Positions 47,401-60,544 of a stretch of 64,000 nucleotides of DNA are shown here, in pieces. The notes below the pieces were generated by a model, which searched no databases, was not told the origin of the DNA, and was given only the letters and a program-made list of their open reading frames with translations. The position numbers were made by a program, and so were the translations under genes. How positions within the stretch are numbered: the stretch's first letter is position 1; the number at the start of each line of letters is the position of its first letter. The stretch covers positions 662,685 to 726,684 of the forward strand of contig VXBM01000271.1 of NCBI GenBank assembly GCA_013400155.1. The letters are read 5' to 3'. This DNA comes from Helopsaltes ochotensis. Lineage: Eukaryota; Chordata; Aves; Passeriformes; Locustellidae.

Positions 47401-50400
47401 TCTCCTATGTCACCCAGTTTGTCCTGATCTTTTCATTTTTTATCCCACTATATGTTGTGTTATCTTATTTTACATGCTATCAACTTACTGCTCAACTGAA
47501 GGATAAAACTTGTAATTTCAAAAAAGTCTATACATTTTCCTTTTCCCCATCATAGAATATTAATTGGTGTTATTTAAAGATATTTGAAAGAAATTCAGCA
47601 TGGCTGATATTGCAAATTACAGCATTTATAACATGGAAATTTTCTTAATAGTTAGATAGATATTCTTCATTAAAATTACAATCTATTATTTATACTATTA
47701 ATAAATAGGTCTAATGAGTATATCGTCTTATAAATATCAATGGATTTATCTAATAAAGAGTGTGAGGATTCTGAAAATTCTGTTTTGAAGTATCTACCTT
47801 TATTCTGAAGCAGGACACAAAATCTCCAGCTTAGGTTCCTAAATACTAATGCATAATATGAGGACAGACAGGTAACTCAAAATGAATGCAGAAATCAACA
47901 TTCAGGAAAGCAAACATAGAACAGAAGCAGAAGTCTATGTCTTCCTAAGCTGCTGCCAACAGGATTGTCACTTGGAACTGACAGTCTGGAACTTTTCTGG
48001 TGAAAGGAGACCAAAAAGGAATTCTCTCCTTCTCTGAAAATAAATATAACCTGTAACAAATTCTGCTCACATATCCTAAGTTTTGATGATAACTAACAGT
48101 GATATCATTTTCATTTTGTCCAGTCTTGATGTGCAATTTGAATGATACCAGGCTTTGATCTATCCAGGCTCACAAATCTGAGGTGTATACAGAGCTGCAG
48201 CTTAAATAGTGAGGTTAGCATCAGTAATAAAAGAAAAGTACTAATATAACTTAAATGACACTTCATTGAAAGGACAGATGCCCAACATATTTAGCCTTTG
48301 ATGTCCGCTAAATTCTCACTCCAAGGACTGTGGTTGCTTGTTGTCTCTAATAATGATTATGTTTTCACCTTTTAAGGGTATTAGTCACTTTGTTTCTGTG
48401 AATTGGCAATTAATTTTGAAGAATACAAACTATTGCTCTTCAATATAAATAATAAAGACAATAACACTATAATTTAAAGTACTGCATATATTAGAAACTA
48501 TTTGCATGCAAGATGTCACTAACCACAGTTAATTGCCATTGAAGAATGTAAATTGCCATTTTGCTATTTGAATAATGAAAGTTTAAACTCCTTGAATTTG
48601 CTTTGTTCTTTGTAACCATGATTTGGTATTTAAAATATTTTAAGATATCATGCCTTTTTTTCAATGGTGTCTAAATGCTTAAGGGGAAAACCTTTTAGAC
48701 CTCAATATTGTAATTTGGAGACTAGTTTTTAATGAGAGTTTTTCAGTTTGACTCTTTAGGCATTCCTTGTTCATTATCTCATCTGTGACCTTCAAACATT
48801 CTGGAAGGAGATATTGAAATAATATGATTTCTACTTTTAGCATGTTTATTTTACATACATCGAGGTCTATAAATGGCGATAAGGAGGGCAGGAAAAAAAT
48901 TCCATCGGTGGAGCATTTGTCAGTATCACCCTACTGACTCCCTTCCCAGCTGCCTTCCTGTGCTCTATGTAACAGCTGTTTCTAAAGGACTAGATGTCTA
49001 ATTTTTTTTTGTGTCTCGTATCTTGCATCTGGATATGATATGAGGATCTTGTCAGAGAAAGGGATTAGAAAGGATGGACAATGTAAAATGAAGGCCAAAA
49101 ATGACCTTTCAGTAGTGATTGCCTCACAGAGCTGGATTTTACTAGACATTGATAAGGCTGGACTGCAGGACATTTTTCAGGTTATTTAAGCACACGGTCA
49201 CCAATGGCTAGTGCATTAGCTGTGAACCCTGATTAGCTTAAGCAAATACTAGAAAGAGAACAAGAAAATACATGACTAGAATGATTATGGATAACTTCCC
49301 ATAAAAAAGAGCCAGATGAAAAACTTATAAAACATTTTTTTTTTTGCTTTAGCAAGGAAACTGGAGATGGGAAAAAGAAGAAAAATTATTCTAGAAATAC
49401 AATCATATCTCCCCCTTTCTTTTTACCTAGTAAAAGCATGAGCATGAATGCATGTACATTTGCACCATGTCAGTACAGCATATACTCTTTATCATTGGCC
49501 TTAGAGAGATAAGATGCCTACTTAGGATACATTTGATTAATTAATTTCCATCAAAGACACAAAGTATTGTGTCTGTATTGAAAAAAACCACACTGAAGAC
49601 ATTGTGACATTTAAACAGCAAGATCTATGTTCCTTCATGTCCACATTAGCCCAGAGTACGAGATTATCAACTGTCTTATCCATAGGAATATAAGAACCCT
49701 TCTTCAGAGAGATATCTGTGCATGTAATGAAGATCAGCAGAGTACCCAGCAAAAAAAAATGCAGTGATTATATTTATTCAAATAGAGAAATACAAATATT
49801 TTGATAACAGATGAATTTTGCTGCACTACTCAAAAGATAAAACTTATGCCTTAAAAATATACTTTTGAAAATAGGTGTGTATTGCCTCCAATATTACAAA
49901 TATCAGTAAGCAAAAATGTAGGTATGAGTTACAGTTTCCTACAATTCTTATATATAATTTTACCTCAGATATAGAGGAAATAAGAGTAACTGAATTCCAG
50001 ATTTTGAAAGCTTAAGAGATAAAAGGACTGGTGGCACTAATACTTCAAGGTCTAAGAGTTTTGTTCCCAGCCACACAGCTCAGAAAAATAAAGGCTGCAT
50101 CATCATTATCTTCAGTAATGAAGGAAGAATCCATTGAACTTATTAACATCTTTAATTATTTATGGCATTTGGGATGAGTCAGAAAGGTATCCATTTTGTT
50201 ATTTAATAACTTAAATGATTAAAGATTCATTGCATCATTGATCAAACAGAAACAGTTTTGCTGAAAGCCTGAAGATCTATTCCGTTAGATTGTAGGCAGC
50301 TCCTGCAAGATGTTTGAGAAATATCTCTATCTTTCAAATTTGAAAAAGATGCCATCTGGAGCTGTATTTCCACTTTTTGCTGAGCAGCACTCTCTTGGCT

Positions 50401-52921
50401 AAGAAGCAAAGTCATATGTTCTTTTTGGGATAGCTTTTTTTATGTTCTCTTGTCACCAAGTAATTTTCAGTGCGAGTCAATCTTCCAAAAACGGGGATTT
50501 GCAGAGGCAAATCTCCACAGAGATTGGACAGGTTTTCATATCGAATGGTCTGGGTATATCACCTCTGCATAGCCAGTTAATCCACCATCGTTTCTTTTTC
50601 AGAGTTTTTGGTTGGTATTTCATATAAACTGATAAGAAAAATAAACTGAATGAAACTGGAGCCATAGTCTGTTGTGGAAATTGGTGGAATAGAGTTGAGA
50701 TATGAGATAAGCTGGACATGCAGTGCAAACAATCACTGCTTTCTAGTTGTCTATGCATGCGACATTGCTGAAATACACACTTTTACCAAATACTTTTGTC
50801 GAGGCAATATACTGGAAAACCACTTATTTTCAGGCCAGTGGATAAAGTAATATACAAATAATAAATCTTCATCTTGACAGCTCTAATTAGCATTCTAAGG
50901 TAATGCACTAAAATATTTTGAATGTCAGTTAGTTTTGGGGGTTTTTGGGGTGTTTGCGTTTTTCCTTCTACTTTCCTTGAATCATGACATGCTCCTTTTT
51001 GCGATGTGTGATTAAGTCTGGAAATAAACAAATCATTGCTATAGTCCCGGCATTAAAATAGTCCTATACATGTGACAATATGGGGTGGGAGATATTTTGG
51101 AAGTAAAAAGGAATGTTTACTGTGTCTGTGCCAGAAAAAGATGTTTAGCCTACAGTTATTTCATGGTAGTATTAGTGTCCAAGATCTGAAAGCAATGGAA
51201 TGTATTTAGCATGCTTGTAGACTTTTGTTGTTATTTTTGCATGAAAAATATCAGCAGACAGAAAGTCTGAAAAGTCCCTCTATTCAAACAGTCATTGCAT
51301 TTCAGGAATAACAAGAAGTATAATTATCTACTCTGTATAAGTGCAGATAAACCCCTGTAAACTTACTTTCTTCCACTGCTCCTCCTTCCTTTTGCTTTTT
51401 TCTTTTCTAAGTAACAGTGATGCAGTAGAATTCAGTGGAGCATAAGCTCAACTGATATCTATCTCAATTGATTAACTGTCTAGAAGATTTGATTTTCAGA
51501 ATGGATACCCAAGAGAGCTCCAATTCATTAGTGGTTGTCCACATGTGATTAGAAACTGTGGGAGGCCTAACCCCCTCTTTTAATTGATCCAATTTCATAT
51601 TCCTCATGGTCATTACGTGTGTTAATGGTAACTTAGCACCTGCATTAAGAAACCAACTTAACAACATCCTATAAACGACTTTAAGTCAGCAGGTGCCAAA
51701 TTTACAGGGGGAAAAATGACATGATTTCTGCTCTAATGTTACTGCAGGAGGGATATGAAGTAATAAAATGTTGCAATTGTTTAATCCATCATGATCAAGC
51801 AGTCATCATTTGATGATAACATGATTGTTATATAATAACTATCCTTTTTTACTTGATTGCCCCTTCTTCACTCAAGGGTATCATTCCTTTTTTCATGTTA
51901 ATAACTACATTCATTTATGCTACTCTGCAAGGAAGTAAGACTTTCCACTTTCTTCACTATAATGATATCATAAGATTGAAGATAGCAAGTTGTTTTAGCT
52001 GTAGGTTATGCCAGAAACACTCACAGAGTCTTTATTATTGTGCTGTGTTTACACAGACATTTTACTTGAGAAATCTATTTGTAAATCATATGAAAGGAAG
52101 CTCTCATTTTATTAGCATGCTACTTCTATAGGTATTTTGATTCCAGCAGGATTTGCAGTACTTTAAATAAATTCTGACAAAGAATTCAAGACAATTCAAG
52201 AGTTTGGGAATGATTATAGCAATTATTCAACTGCTATATCAGTTTTTAATGGGGGATGTAAGAGTTGAACTTTTCATTTAAAGATATTGTCCAAATGTTT
52301 CTTAGTTTCTTCCCTAAAATATATGTGCAAGATTACTGCATAGATGAACAGCGCAAATACAAGTTCTTGGAATTGTACCTCTTCACATGCCCAACTTTGC
52401 CCCATTCTGAGCAGCCATATGCCTAAAACCTGTTTTTTTTCCAGAAAATGCCTGGAGAAATGCCTGTACTCCCTAAAGTGTTCAGTCTGTGAAGCATTTT
52501 GACAATGGCATATTTAACATGCACCTATTGAATTAGGCAGTCATACAAAATGGAGTTACTCTAGGCTTTGTTACTGCACAACAGTGTAACTGGCAATAAT
52601 TTCCCCAAATATCTGAGAAATCAAAGAGCATTCTGAGAATTAAAGGGAGTCAATCCTGTTTTAAGCTGTGACAACGGGTGCCCCATATAGTTAAAAGACA
52701 GAATGAAATACCAGAATAAGAACTGTTCCTTGGAATTGGTTAGCACATAAGAAAAAAATGAAGTGGAAATGTGAAAGATGTAATGGGGGAATGAGAATGC
52801 AGGGACTTAAGAATGTTCCATTAAGAATGTAAGGGGAATAAAGGAGTAGAAAATGTGAGATGCAAAGTGTAGGGTTTAGGGTGTTGGCTGACAGGATAAC
52901 AGTTGAATGTCATCCTTTCAG
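40641..52921. other. Long non-coding stretch
   Basis: Over 12 kb hold no supported gene, LTR or CR1 fragment. Simple repeats include (ATT)n at 44379-44437, TG/TA alternation near 46499-46560 and T-rich runs near 46134-46158. At 48520-48560 AATTGCCATT occurs twice, 23 bp apart, in a short stretch of conserved-looking texture. Confidence 0.5.
44379..44437 (+). repeat. (ATT)n microsatellite, about 20 units
   Basis: An uninterrupted trinucleotide array, likely to be length-polymorphic. Confidence 0.97.
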
Positions 52922-53094
52922 AAAATGAATGCAGTTTCTAAAATTCCTAATATTACAGAAAACCAACCTCATTGGCTTCTGGACACAAAATATAGAAATA
53001 CAGTAAATATAGACTTTGTGCCAGATGCTCTTCAGAAAATAAAAGATTGTGCTCTGAGTGGCAGGAGGACACAGGGACCTGAGGCAATAGCCAG
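52922..53094 (+). other. Candidate isolated exon (unconfirmed)
   Basis: CATCCTTTCAG at 52911-52921 resembles an acceptor, with a branch-point-like GGCTGAC about 30 bp before it. A 173-bp open segment follows and closes with CCAG and GTGAAAAG at 53091-53102, which resembles a donor. The reading frame is open throughout (phase 0 in, 2 out) and stops one codon after the donor. The polypyrimidine tract is weak and the peptide matches no family I know. It could belong to a lncRNA or be coincidence. Confidence 0.15.
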
Positions 53095-55542
53095 GTGAAA
53101 AGACACTCAGAACAGGTGGAGCTGAGAATCCCAGACTTTTGCACACTTGGACAGGGAAAATATAAAGTCCTTCAGTTTCCTTTATTCAGGATCCCTTTCT
53201 AGAGGCACCCAGCTCTGGCTGTTATTTTGTTACTTAGCTATTGCACCAGAACTAAATTACTTTAAGTATCAAGATGCCTGAGACTTAGCTATGGGAAACC
53301 TAGGGTGGAGGTGGTATGGACTGTGGGAATGGGTTGTGTGAGGAGTTAAAAGGAGCACCTGTTGTTTCACTGGAGACACGCCTGCTGTGAAGGGGCTGTG
53401 GTTCCACTCAAGTTGTGTGCTTGTGACTGATAGAGTAACTCCTGGATGGTCAAAAGGAAAAACTTCCTTAAGAAGGGGAATTTCAGTAAGATGAAGACTA
53501 GCATAGTTGAGAAAATAATTGAGATGTTGATTGTTATCAGTTGCTAGTTCTTAGATGAATGTAGAACTGTGCTGACAAAGTGCACACCTTTCCTCCTTTC
53601 CTGGAAAAAAACAAGCCTTTGGCTGGGTTACGAAGGCCTATGTTTCTTCCTACTACCCGGCAGGAATGGTGGGAAGGAGGTTTGTGCCTACAGCTGGACT
53701 CTGTGCTTACCTGAGAAGTGACAGCTGAGACATGGTATTAAGTGGCACTACTTGAGAGAGACCAAGGTTGTGCCCCTGAAAGAGGAGAAATTAGTTCCTT
53801 GGGTGTTGAGCCAGAAGCTCTGTGCTCTTTTACTTTACAGTAATGTGCTTGTGAGATTCATCCTTTGCTTAATAATTTCTCAGGACTCAGAACTCTTTGG
53901 GTGACTTACTTTGTCAGACCTCATTTGGTGATTGGTTTAAAAAGGAATAATTAGTAAAATGTGAGTTTCATATAAATATTTACATATATGTTTATACACA
54001 TATATATATAGTGATATTAGATTTAATTTGTTCAACTGAACTAACAGATTGTCATGACTGGCATAATGATGTGTAACCAAGTTTCTATGTTAAAGCTCAG
54101 AGCTCATGTTTAATATGCAAGGGAAATGTAGAATTCCTCAAGCTTGTGTTTGGTTTTTTGGAACTGACAAGAAGAATATAATTGGTTCAAGAAGATGTAA
54201 AATGTGATTCTATTAATATTACCTTACATATTAAGTTGATATAATCCTTACACTTCCATCTGTGTCACATTTTGATGCTGAACAAAAATGTTGCCAGACG
54301 TTCTACAATTATGTATTTAAATGGAAAAGTGTTGGAACCAGCTGTAAAATCCCACCACAAAGAAAATCTAAATGTTTAATATTTTTACTTTTGTTGACAA
54401 ATTGCAATGATAAATCTAAAGAAGAATACATGCAGCAATAAGAGGAAAAAATAAAATCACAAACATTTGTAACAGTAATTCACCCAGAATGCAGGCATTT
54501 GACCTCAGTCTAGTAAAGAGACAGGAAAGGGTATAGGCCTAAAAGTTTTATATGGACATATGCAGGTATATGCCTAAAAGTTTTCATAAGACCCAAAGAG
54601 CATGGCTAAGCAGAATTCTCTTTTTTTTTCTTTTTTTTTTTTTTTTATTTGTGACCTCTTTTTCTGTTTTTCTGATCTTCTGAGTACAAATTCACTGAAC
54701 TCAAGGTAAATAAAGTAAAAAAGGTGAGTAAGTAAAATAATGATTATCCTGTGATTATCCTGCTCTAGCCTTTAGGAAAAATTAAATTTGTTGAAACTTT
54801 TCATTAGTATTTCCCTACTTGTCTCTTTATTTCTTGATGAATTTCCCGCAGGGAAAAAAAAAATTCTTATTAACTGACTAATGAATACCTGGGTCATAAA
54901 TACAAACTATGAAGATTCTGTAGACAACTTTTTGGGTACAATGTGAATAATTTAATTCTTCATTAACTCCTTAGAGTGAACATTCTATTATCTTGCTAAG
55001 GTTTGATTTTATTAAGAAATTTAATTTAATCCTTATGCTTTTAATATAATATCAAAACAAACAGTAACATTTGTATAAATCAAAACATGTTAACAGTTTT
55101 CACAGAATTCCAGCTAAATTCTTAGTTTGTATAAAGTGATTTTTGTTAAACAAAGTAAGGGGTGAAATATCTTCTTATAGCAGTTAAGGGCTTGGCTCCT
55201 TATAACACAGAAAATGTATTTCCTTTGGGTCCCTACCTGATACTGCATTTGTAAATTGCTACAAGCCTGGTGAATCAATAGCCTGATGTGAACAATTCAG
55301 AACAGTATTTTTTATTTCAGTGCAAAATGGGAAACGTAGTTTACAATGAGACAGATTAGAAAAGCACAACTATAATTAGAACTATACAATGGATAAAAAA
55401 TTGGGAATGTATAGTAGCTTCAGCTGATGTAGAAAGATGCATTGTGCTGATTTTTTCTCCCTTGAAAAAGCATTGCTTTATTCTAATCAATGGAAAATCC
55501 TAGGTGCATGAAAAATGATTGATGAAGATAGTCCTCCCTCTT
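53095..55542. other. Non-coding stretch
   Basis: 53170-53900 is less AT-rich than its surroundings but yields no recognisable element. 54537-54584 contains GCCTAAAAGTTTT twice, 36 bp apart. A T-rich run lies at 54621-54646. Confidence 0.45.
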
Positions 55543-55760
55543 TTTAATGTACGTTATACGTATACACCACAACGACACACACTCTTGAAAACAGAAAGTC
55601 TGAAAAGAGGTGTGTTTCTTTTAGGGGTGTTTGTCCCCTTTTATAGAATTTTACACAGACCAATTTGATTGGTGAAACAAAGGCAAACCTCTCCAATCCC
55701 ATTGGTCAAGTCAGAGGGTCATCAAAAGAAGCCCCTCCTATGAGAAAGAATGACTAACAT
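55543..55760 (-). mobile_element. ERV LTR fragment, family B copy 3
   Basis: Read on the minus strand the order is GACCAATGGGATTGGAGAGG (55707-55688), CACCAATCAAATTGGTC (55675-55659), a clean TATA box CTATAAAAGG (55646-55637), then ATTAAA (55548-55543) about 90 bp later as a possible poly(A) signal. The first block is almost identical to copy 2 at 35074. The paired CCAAT motifs, TATA box and downstream ATTAAA match a U3-R layout. The element probably extends leftwards in its own sense to about 55860. The ends were not determined. Confidence 0.6.
55637..55646 (-). promoter_or_regulatory. TATA box with upstream CCAAT boxes (LTR family B)
   Basis: CTATAAAAGG on the minus strand has CCAAT motifs about 25 and 60 bp upstream in the same sense. 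It is the best-looking Pol II core promoter in the window, though nothing shows that it is used. Confidence 0.5.
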
Positions 55761-58179
55761 AGGTACGGTTACAACAACATTCTTTTGTTTACAGCAAATG
55801 GCCTCTGAAAGGAATTTCAAAGACCAAAACATCTCAGCATGAAACCAGGGCAACAGTATACAATAAATTTTCATAGGTTACCATTTAAGTATCTATGTGC
55901 TGAATATTTTATTAGAATATTTATTATTATGAGAAGTGGAGAAAGCAACAAACTGTCTTTACATGGTCACAGGATTTGAATTAGCCAAACTGCTTCACAG
56001 GAAACAGAAGAGTGCTCTGATGCTTGGGATAGAGCAGTAAACGGGAGAAGTACAGAATATGCATATGTGCATTTGTCAGCACATATGGAGACACCAGAAT
56101 TGAGGCGGTTTAATCTTTTACTGTATCCTACTTCTATAATTTGGCAAAACATTTGTACCCAACAGAGCAGCTTGCTTGCCTATCTTCTAGGCTCAGACAG
56201 AATTTTGAAATTCAGTGTACTCCAGGCTTCTTTCAGAAAGATTCAGTCTGCCTACCAGGAAGACTGAGTTCTTCACAACATGCAGCAGTACCTTCCTTTT
56301 CTGAGTGTTCCAAAAAGAGTTCTTGCCTTTTTGTTTTTTTTTTTCCTTACTTGTTTGAACTTCCACAGCAATTCTCTGAGCAATTACATCTGTTCAATTC
56401 TCCATAAAAATTATTTGTCTTTCTACAGCTTAATTTGTGTGTTTGAAGTCATTAAGAGCAGAATCAGGTCTTCTACACACACTTCAGGAATGAGACAGCT
56501 TTTTCTTCTGTTTGGAGAAAGTGGTTACTCTTAGTAGCTAAATATTTATACACCACGCATCGTTATTATCATGTCTAAACATGCTTTCATGATGAGAATA
56601 ATTTGGATGATTACATGATGTTGGGACATTGTGTTTTTTAAATTACAGCCATGATTATTTGTCTTCATTATGAACATTATATAATATATATTATATATAT
56701 ATGGTACATATCTTCTATAAATGCAATTTTTTTCTTAATTGGCAAAACATTTAAGATTTAAATAGTTTTCTAACACAGTACTCCTTTTTCTCTAGGTTCA
56801 GGTGTTATATATTTCCTGTTTATAATTCATTTTTCATTCCCTCTGTCTCTATAAACTCATAGGAAAGAAACAGGAGTCAAGTTCCTTGTCTGAATGTTGC
56901 TTAACCTGCTTGGCTTAAAACTTCATACTTAGACAATGTTTGTATCAATGATCAAAGATTTAGAAATTGTTTACATTCAGTTCTACTATGGGGAAATATT
57001 TAAGTTTTGGGTGGAACCTCAGTAGGATTCAGGGCTAGCCTGGCAAAGCAGGGTTAGATACTGGACAGATTAAGTTCCTCAGGTCTTTAGGCCATTAGGT
57101 CTTGAAACTCCCTTCCAGTCTGTCTCTGGACAAACTACTCCATTTATTCACTGCTTTCCTTATGAAATGTTTTCCTTTCAGCAAATCTGATCCTTACTTA
57201 GTTTAGTTTGTGCCCATTGCACTTCACATTGGGCTTGTATCATATATTGGTGTAGGTATGCTTGGAACTGCTTTCCTTTGAATAACTTCACACATTTGTT
57301 TTTGAGTACTGTCAAGTGAACTATTCAGTTTAGCAGACCTGAAAGGTAGCACCAATTTCTTGATCAGGGCACAATGCAATAAAGGACTTACTTATGCTGA
57401 CTTTGTCAAAAACAAAGTTATAGTCTTCTAATAAATACGAATGTACAAAGACATCTCAGACTGCCTTTATACTGCTCATTCTTAATGGCTGCATTTAGAT
57501 ATTATATTGGCTTTCTCATCCCCCTCAGAATTTTTCATGCAAATGCCAGACATCCTTTTCAGAAAAGTTTTGGTGGTTTTTTTTTGGTTTTTTTTTTTTT
57601 TTAACCTATTTTGTATGGGGCTTTTACATTCTTACTTTAAGTAGTTCTTGTTGTCCTACTCCCCTGCCTGTTAGGAAATTAATACATAACATACAAGAAA
57701 CTCCTTTCTTCACACTTTCACGTTTGCAGGGAAGTTGAGAGATGACAAAACAGACACTGCAAAAAAGCATCAGTACCCTGAATGTTAAAATGAAACCTTA
57801 GTTTTCAGTCCCTTTAGACTTACTATGCCAAGAGCTGGGATTTCACTAATGTTCCTGTTATACCACGTAATCTGTTCCTCTGCAAAGGTAATGTGTCTAA
57901 AATACAATCATTTGATTGTATTTTATTCAGTAGTGTATATTGCTCAGTACTAGTGTTCAGTAGTTTGTTCAATAGTGTTTTGTTGTTGTTTTATTATTAT
58001 TAATTTTTGTTTTGTCATTTTTTCCACAATGTATTTCCACCTTTTCTGTCTTCTTATGGAAGTACTTACAATTTAATGGGTCTTCTAATTGAAGTGAAAT
58101 GTGCTTGTTTGCACTTAAAAATCACTTTCAGTGAATTTGTCATGTACCAGTAATAAAAGAGCTGTCTTTCTGTTATTAG
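55761..58179. other. Non-coding stretch, one doubtful CR1 remnant
   Basis: 57130-57300 (GAAATGTTTTCCTTTCAGC and TAGTTTGTGCCCATTGCAC) may be a very old antisense CR1 fragment, but it is too diverged to call. TA-rich sequence lies near 56680-56701 and T-rich runs near 57579-57602. Confidence 0.4.
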
Positions 58180-58620
58180 GACTGCGGAATAAACCTATGG
58201 TAATACCTTATTTACACAAACTGAAGATGTCGGGCGACCTTGAAGCTGCATTGTGCTCAGTGCCCTTTTTATAACCTTAATTACCGGGGAATACAGCGCT
58301 TTAAAGAAAGACTAACATTTCACTTTAACATCCAGGATAATCTATTATAAAGCCAGCTAAGTCAGCCCCAAATACAGAGAAATGTTATTACATGCTCAGC
58401 TAGCTGTCAAGGGGCCATGAGTCAGTGGCTTACAGTTATCAAAAGTAACAAGGTTGTTCAGAATTTCATCCAACAAAGCCAGCCAGCTTATGAAGGGATT
58501 AAGCACTCTTTGATTAGAACAAATGGAACACATCCTGCCCTTTTAATTAGCATTCCCTTTCACTTGGTTTAGTCTGGTAATTTGACACTCTTACTAGCCA
58601 ATGCAAGAAAAGAATCAGTT
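58180..58620. other. Repeat-free block, possible conserved enhancer
   Basis: About 440 bp of balanced composition with dense transcription-factor-like words: CCTTAATTACCGGGG near 58275, ATGAGTCAGTGG near 58418, CTTTGATTAGAACAAATGG near 58507 and TTTTAATTAGC near 58541. No simple repeats or mobile elements interrupt it. Such texture is common in conserved vertebrate enhancers, but conservation was not tested. Confidence 0.3.
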
Positions 58621-59825
58621 GTGGCCTACCCATGAGTATTATAGCAGTAGTATATTAATGCACACTAGCTAAATCGTGAGCAATCTTAGAGATCATGCTC
58701 AAAGTCCTAGGAAAATCCCAAGGGCATAATGTCAACAGACAGAGTGTAATAATATTTAATGCAATGTGTGACAGCAGACTCCATCAGCCTTTAGGCATAA
58801 TATATTGCCCTGAGGCAACAGTCTTTCTACCTTCTATCCTAGACAACCAAAAATATTTTATGTCAGCTTTATTGATATTTTAGAGTTTTATATTTTAATT
58901 TCTCACCTAAGATAAGCCAGTCACATGTGTTTGCAGTGGTGAAGAAATGAGTGAAAAAATATGTTTAAAATAATGAAGTGATCATATGAAGAGTTTGGTG
59001 GGGAAACATTCAACCTTGCCATGTTGAAAAGAAAGAAAAAAAACTGTTTCATTGGATCACGAATACCGGCACCTTGATTTTGTACTGCCTTCCCTCATTC
59101 TTTCCCTGTCCTCCTCTTCCTGATTTGGTACCTCAGTGTGGATTGGTGTATGATAAAGGGTGAAGAAATTACAGGTGAGAAACCTACCCTCCAGACTTCA
59201 GTTGTTCCAAACCCCATGTGATTCACTGAATAATCACTGGATGAAATGGTCATCAATGTTTTTCAGGCTGCCTACTTTCTCTGATATCTTTCATTGAAAT
59301 ACATTTGAAATAAACCCCACTGGTATGTTGTCCCTCTTTGTCTCAAATCAACTGCTTAAATGTGTACTTGAGAATGTCATCCTGCCATATCCTATCATTC
59401 CCTCCTTTCTTCTGTCCTTCCTTCTGTATGATACTAAGTGCAAAATATCCAGGTTTGTTTAGCATAAACAGTGGTAACAGTCAGCTCATATTTCAAGAGC
59501 AGCTGCTCATCTCCTACTCTCCACCCACCAGACATCACCCCTCCTCAGATCTGCCCTGTGATCTGCTTGTGTAATCCTTCCCTAACGCAGTTAAATCAAA
59601 ATTATCTGTGTTAGAAAAGCTCTAAGTTTTTAAGGCTTTGAGTTAACCAAAATTATATTGACTTAATGGCTTATTTGGGAAGTAGGTATAATATAATCCC
59701 AGTAAATATGAAAATTTGAGTTTTACCTTCTGTATTTCTCATTCCTAAAAGTGCAAAAGCAGCATAGTATTTGATTTATATGGTCTTCTGCTAGACCAAA
59801 AAACAACTAATTTATAAACATAGAT

Positions 59826-59872
59826 TTTTTTTAAGGTCCTTTCCAACCCAAGCCATTCTATGATTCTATGAT
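59826..59872 (+). mobile_element. CR1 3' tail remnant
   Basis: AAGGTCCTTTCCAACCCAAG, then CCATTCTATGATTCTATGAT, is the last 40-odd bases of a CR1, with two perfect terminal ATTCTATG units. Nothing upstream is CR1-like, so this is either an extremely 5'-truncated insertion or a tail-only product. Confidence 0.88.
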
Positions 59873-60496
59873 CAACTGGAATTAGATTTCATGTATTGTC
59901 TCCTAAAGCTATCACTAGGTCTCCCAACACACCTTTGTTGTCCTGCAGTAGAGCATTGAAGCAGACAAAATAGCCCACATTTTTGTGGATATTTAGACCT
60001 TCATTTTCACCATTTCACACCAAGACTTTGGACTCACTAGAAATACATGAGGGAACTTAGTTATCACTCCTCTCAAATTCTGTAAGTGGGCACTATTTTC
60101 TTAGGGCAGAAGAGCAGAATATTTGGTGTCTCTGAAGTATTAGATTTAAGAAAGTCTGCTGGGAATTACACAGAGTAGCCTGGGTTTTGTTCGCTGGCCT
60201 TTTACTTCAAGAGCTTCACCTCTTATTGGGTTATTTGCCTGCCTACAGGCAGGAAGTAGTAAAAATTACTGTAAAAATCTGTAGTAGATGAAACTGCACT
60301 CTTCTCTTAACACAGCTCTTGCCCCTTTCTACAGTCTGTATTTTTGTGTGACCCCCTAACAGAAGCAAAGGATATGCTTCAAGTTCACTTTTTGGACCTC
60401 AACAATATCCTAAATCATTATACGAGGCCAATTATGCTTGCTTAAAAAGTCTACATTCTAAGAGACAATTCTAGTCCATTTTCAAGGATAGTATTA

Positions 60497-60544
60497 AAAA
60501 AACCCCAAAAAACCCCCTAACCCAAACAAACAAAAACCCCCCAC
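60497..60544 (-). other. C-rich/A-rich tract, loose G-quadruplex on minus strand
   Basis: C runs of 4, 5, 3 and 6 are separated by A-rich loops of 6, 3 and 13 bases. The last loop exceeds the usual limit, so folding is possible but not canonical. Confidence 0.4.

Noticed and set aside
57130..57300. Possible very old antisense CR1
   Set aside because: A few matching words in plausible order, but no continuous alignment can be made by eye.
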